From Andrena cerasifolii (taxonomy: Eukaryota; Arthropoda; Insecta; Hymenoptera; Andrenidae): a DNA stretch of 64,000 nucleotides. The notes below the pieces were generated by a model. That model searched no databases. It was not told the DNA's origin and saw only the letters and a program-made list of their open reading frames with translations. Positions within the stretch are counted from its first letter, which is position 1, and every line of letters starts with the position of its first letter. Location: positions 930,001 through 994,000 of the forward strand of contig NC_135124.1 of the NCBI RefSeq assembly GCF_050908995.1, written 5' to 3'. This document shows positions 63,686-64,000 of the stretch, piece after piece. The position numbers and the translations under genes were made by a program.

Positions 63686-63689
<4 letters not shown>
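62630..63689. mobile_element. Second foldback copy, left end truncated
   Basis: Arm 62630-63081 lacks the outer ~90 bp including ACAGGGTGTCCC. Arm 63143-63689 is complete at its outer end but has a diverged inner part (63172-63300). The left arm is nearly identical to 61320-61771, so the two copies are closely related and the second may derive from the first. Confidence 0.9.

Positions 63690-63765
<76 letters not shown>
63690..63765. repeat. (TA)n microsatellite at the foldback end
   Basis: About 37 TA units directly follow the foldback terminus, then irregular AT repeats continue to ~63845. TA-rich targets suit the element's insertion preference, and slippage may have expanded the target. 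Confidence 0.9.
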
Positions 63766-63770
<5 letters not shown>

Positions 63771-63849
63771 TTATTATGAACATAATATTATTATTATTAT
63801 AATAATTATTATATATATATTATATATATAATAATATTATTATTATCTA

Positions 63850-64000
63850 CAGGCTTCCATGTCTTGTTTGGTAATAGAATCTCCCATGCCTTCTTATTGC
63901 TGTATAAAATAAGGATATCGATGATTTGTTCATTGATGGACAAATTGAAACATTCTTCCATCGTTTTTACGTGTTCACTCCTTCCGGTTAGTGCACCCTT
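63850..64000 (-). pseudogene. piggyBac-type transposase N-terminal fragment (window edge)
   Basis: The minus-strand translation shows M-E-E-C-F-N-L-S-I-N-E-Q-I-I-D-I then K-T-W-K-P-V, resembling the start of the piggyBac transposase domain. It is cut at about 63850 by the AT-rich repeat and runs off the window. It need not belong to the remnant at 57.7 kb. Confidence 0.55.

Overview
The window reads as arthropod DNA, most likely from an ant. It is almost entirely a nest of transposable elements: I recognise no conserved host housekeeping gene. The ant call rests on three things: a Polinton of the type carrying the DUF8207-like protein, a repeat whose end begins ACAGGGTGTCCC and which I associate with ant genomes (57.5-57.7 kb), and insect-type gypsy/errantivirus, BEL/Pao, Transib, hAT, NOF/foldback, mariner and piggyBac remnants. 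The organism is an inference.

Region by region. 1-4.1 kb holds degenerate repeats, a perfect 52-bp palindrome, short tandem duplications, a tRNA-like sequence and a (CA)n tract. 4.13-20.36 kb is a decayed Polinton/Maverick. Minus-strand virion genes (major and minor capsid proteins, adenain-like protease, phospholipase A2-like protein, small accessory proteins) face plus-strand genes (packaging ATPase, DUF8207-like protein, chromodomain integrase). A C-terminal piece of protein-primed DNA polymerase lies on the minus strand. The major capsid gene is split by a 3.6-kb non-autonomous LTR element (8058-11678). Most large Polinton genes carry one or two nonsense codons or a frameshift, so this copy is dead.

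20.4-24.2 kb contains a possible four-exon minus-strand gene with a TATA box, then an errantivirus-like env with its 3' LTR on the plus strand, then a ~170-bp tandem satellite. 24.2-29.8 kb is a LINE fragment split by a Transib (24451-29419), which is itself split by a long-TIR hAT-like element (25986-27898).

29804-53638 is one errantivirus-like gypsy element on the minus strand (3' LTR left, 5' LTR right) with later insertions: a BEL/Pao element within the integrase (33905-41155, 5-bp TSD CGGAG) and a NOF/foldback element between RNase H and integrase (41940-49771, 9-bp TSD GGCGTCCCT). The NOF element carries a solo BEL-type LTR. A ~4.3-kb, nearly perfect inverted repeat has copied the gypsy LTR-gag-RT-RH segment into the left end of the NOF element, in a pattern that looks like break-induced replication between the NOF inverted repeats.

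53.6-64 kb is a graveyard of tandem repeats, a DUF4817-like fragment, mariner and piggyBac remnants, a 276-bp solo LTR with a perfect TSD, and two foldback elements of about 1.1 kb. The genes do not form one pathway. The biology is element-on-element insertion, and the order of events can be read from target-site duplications.
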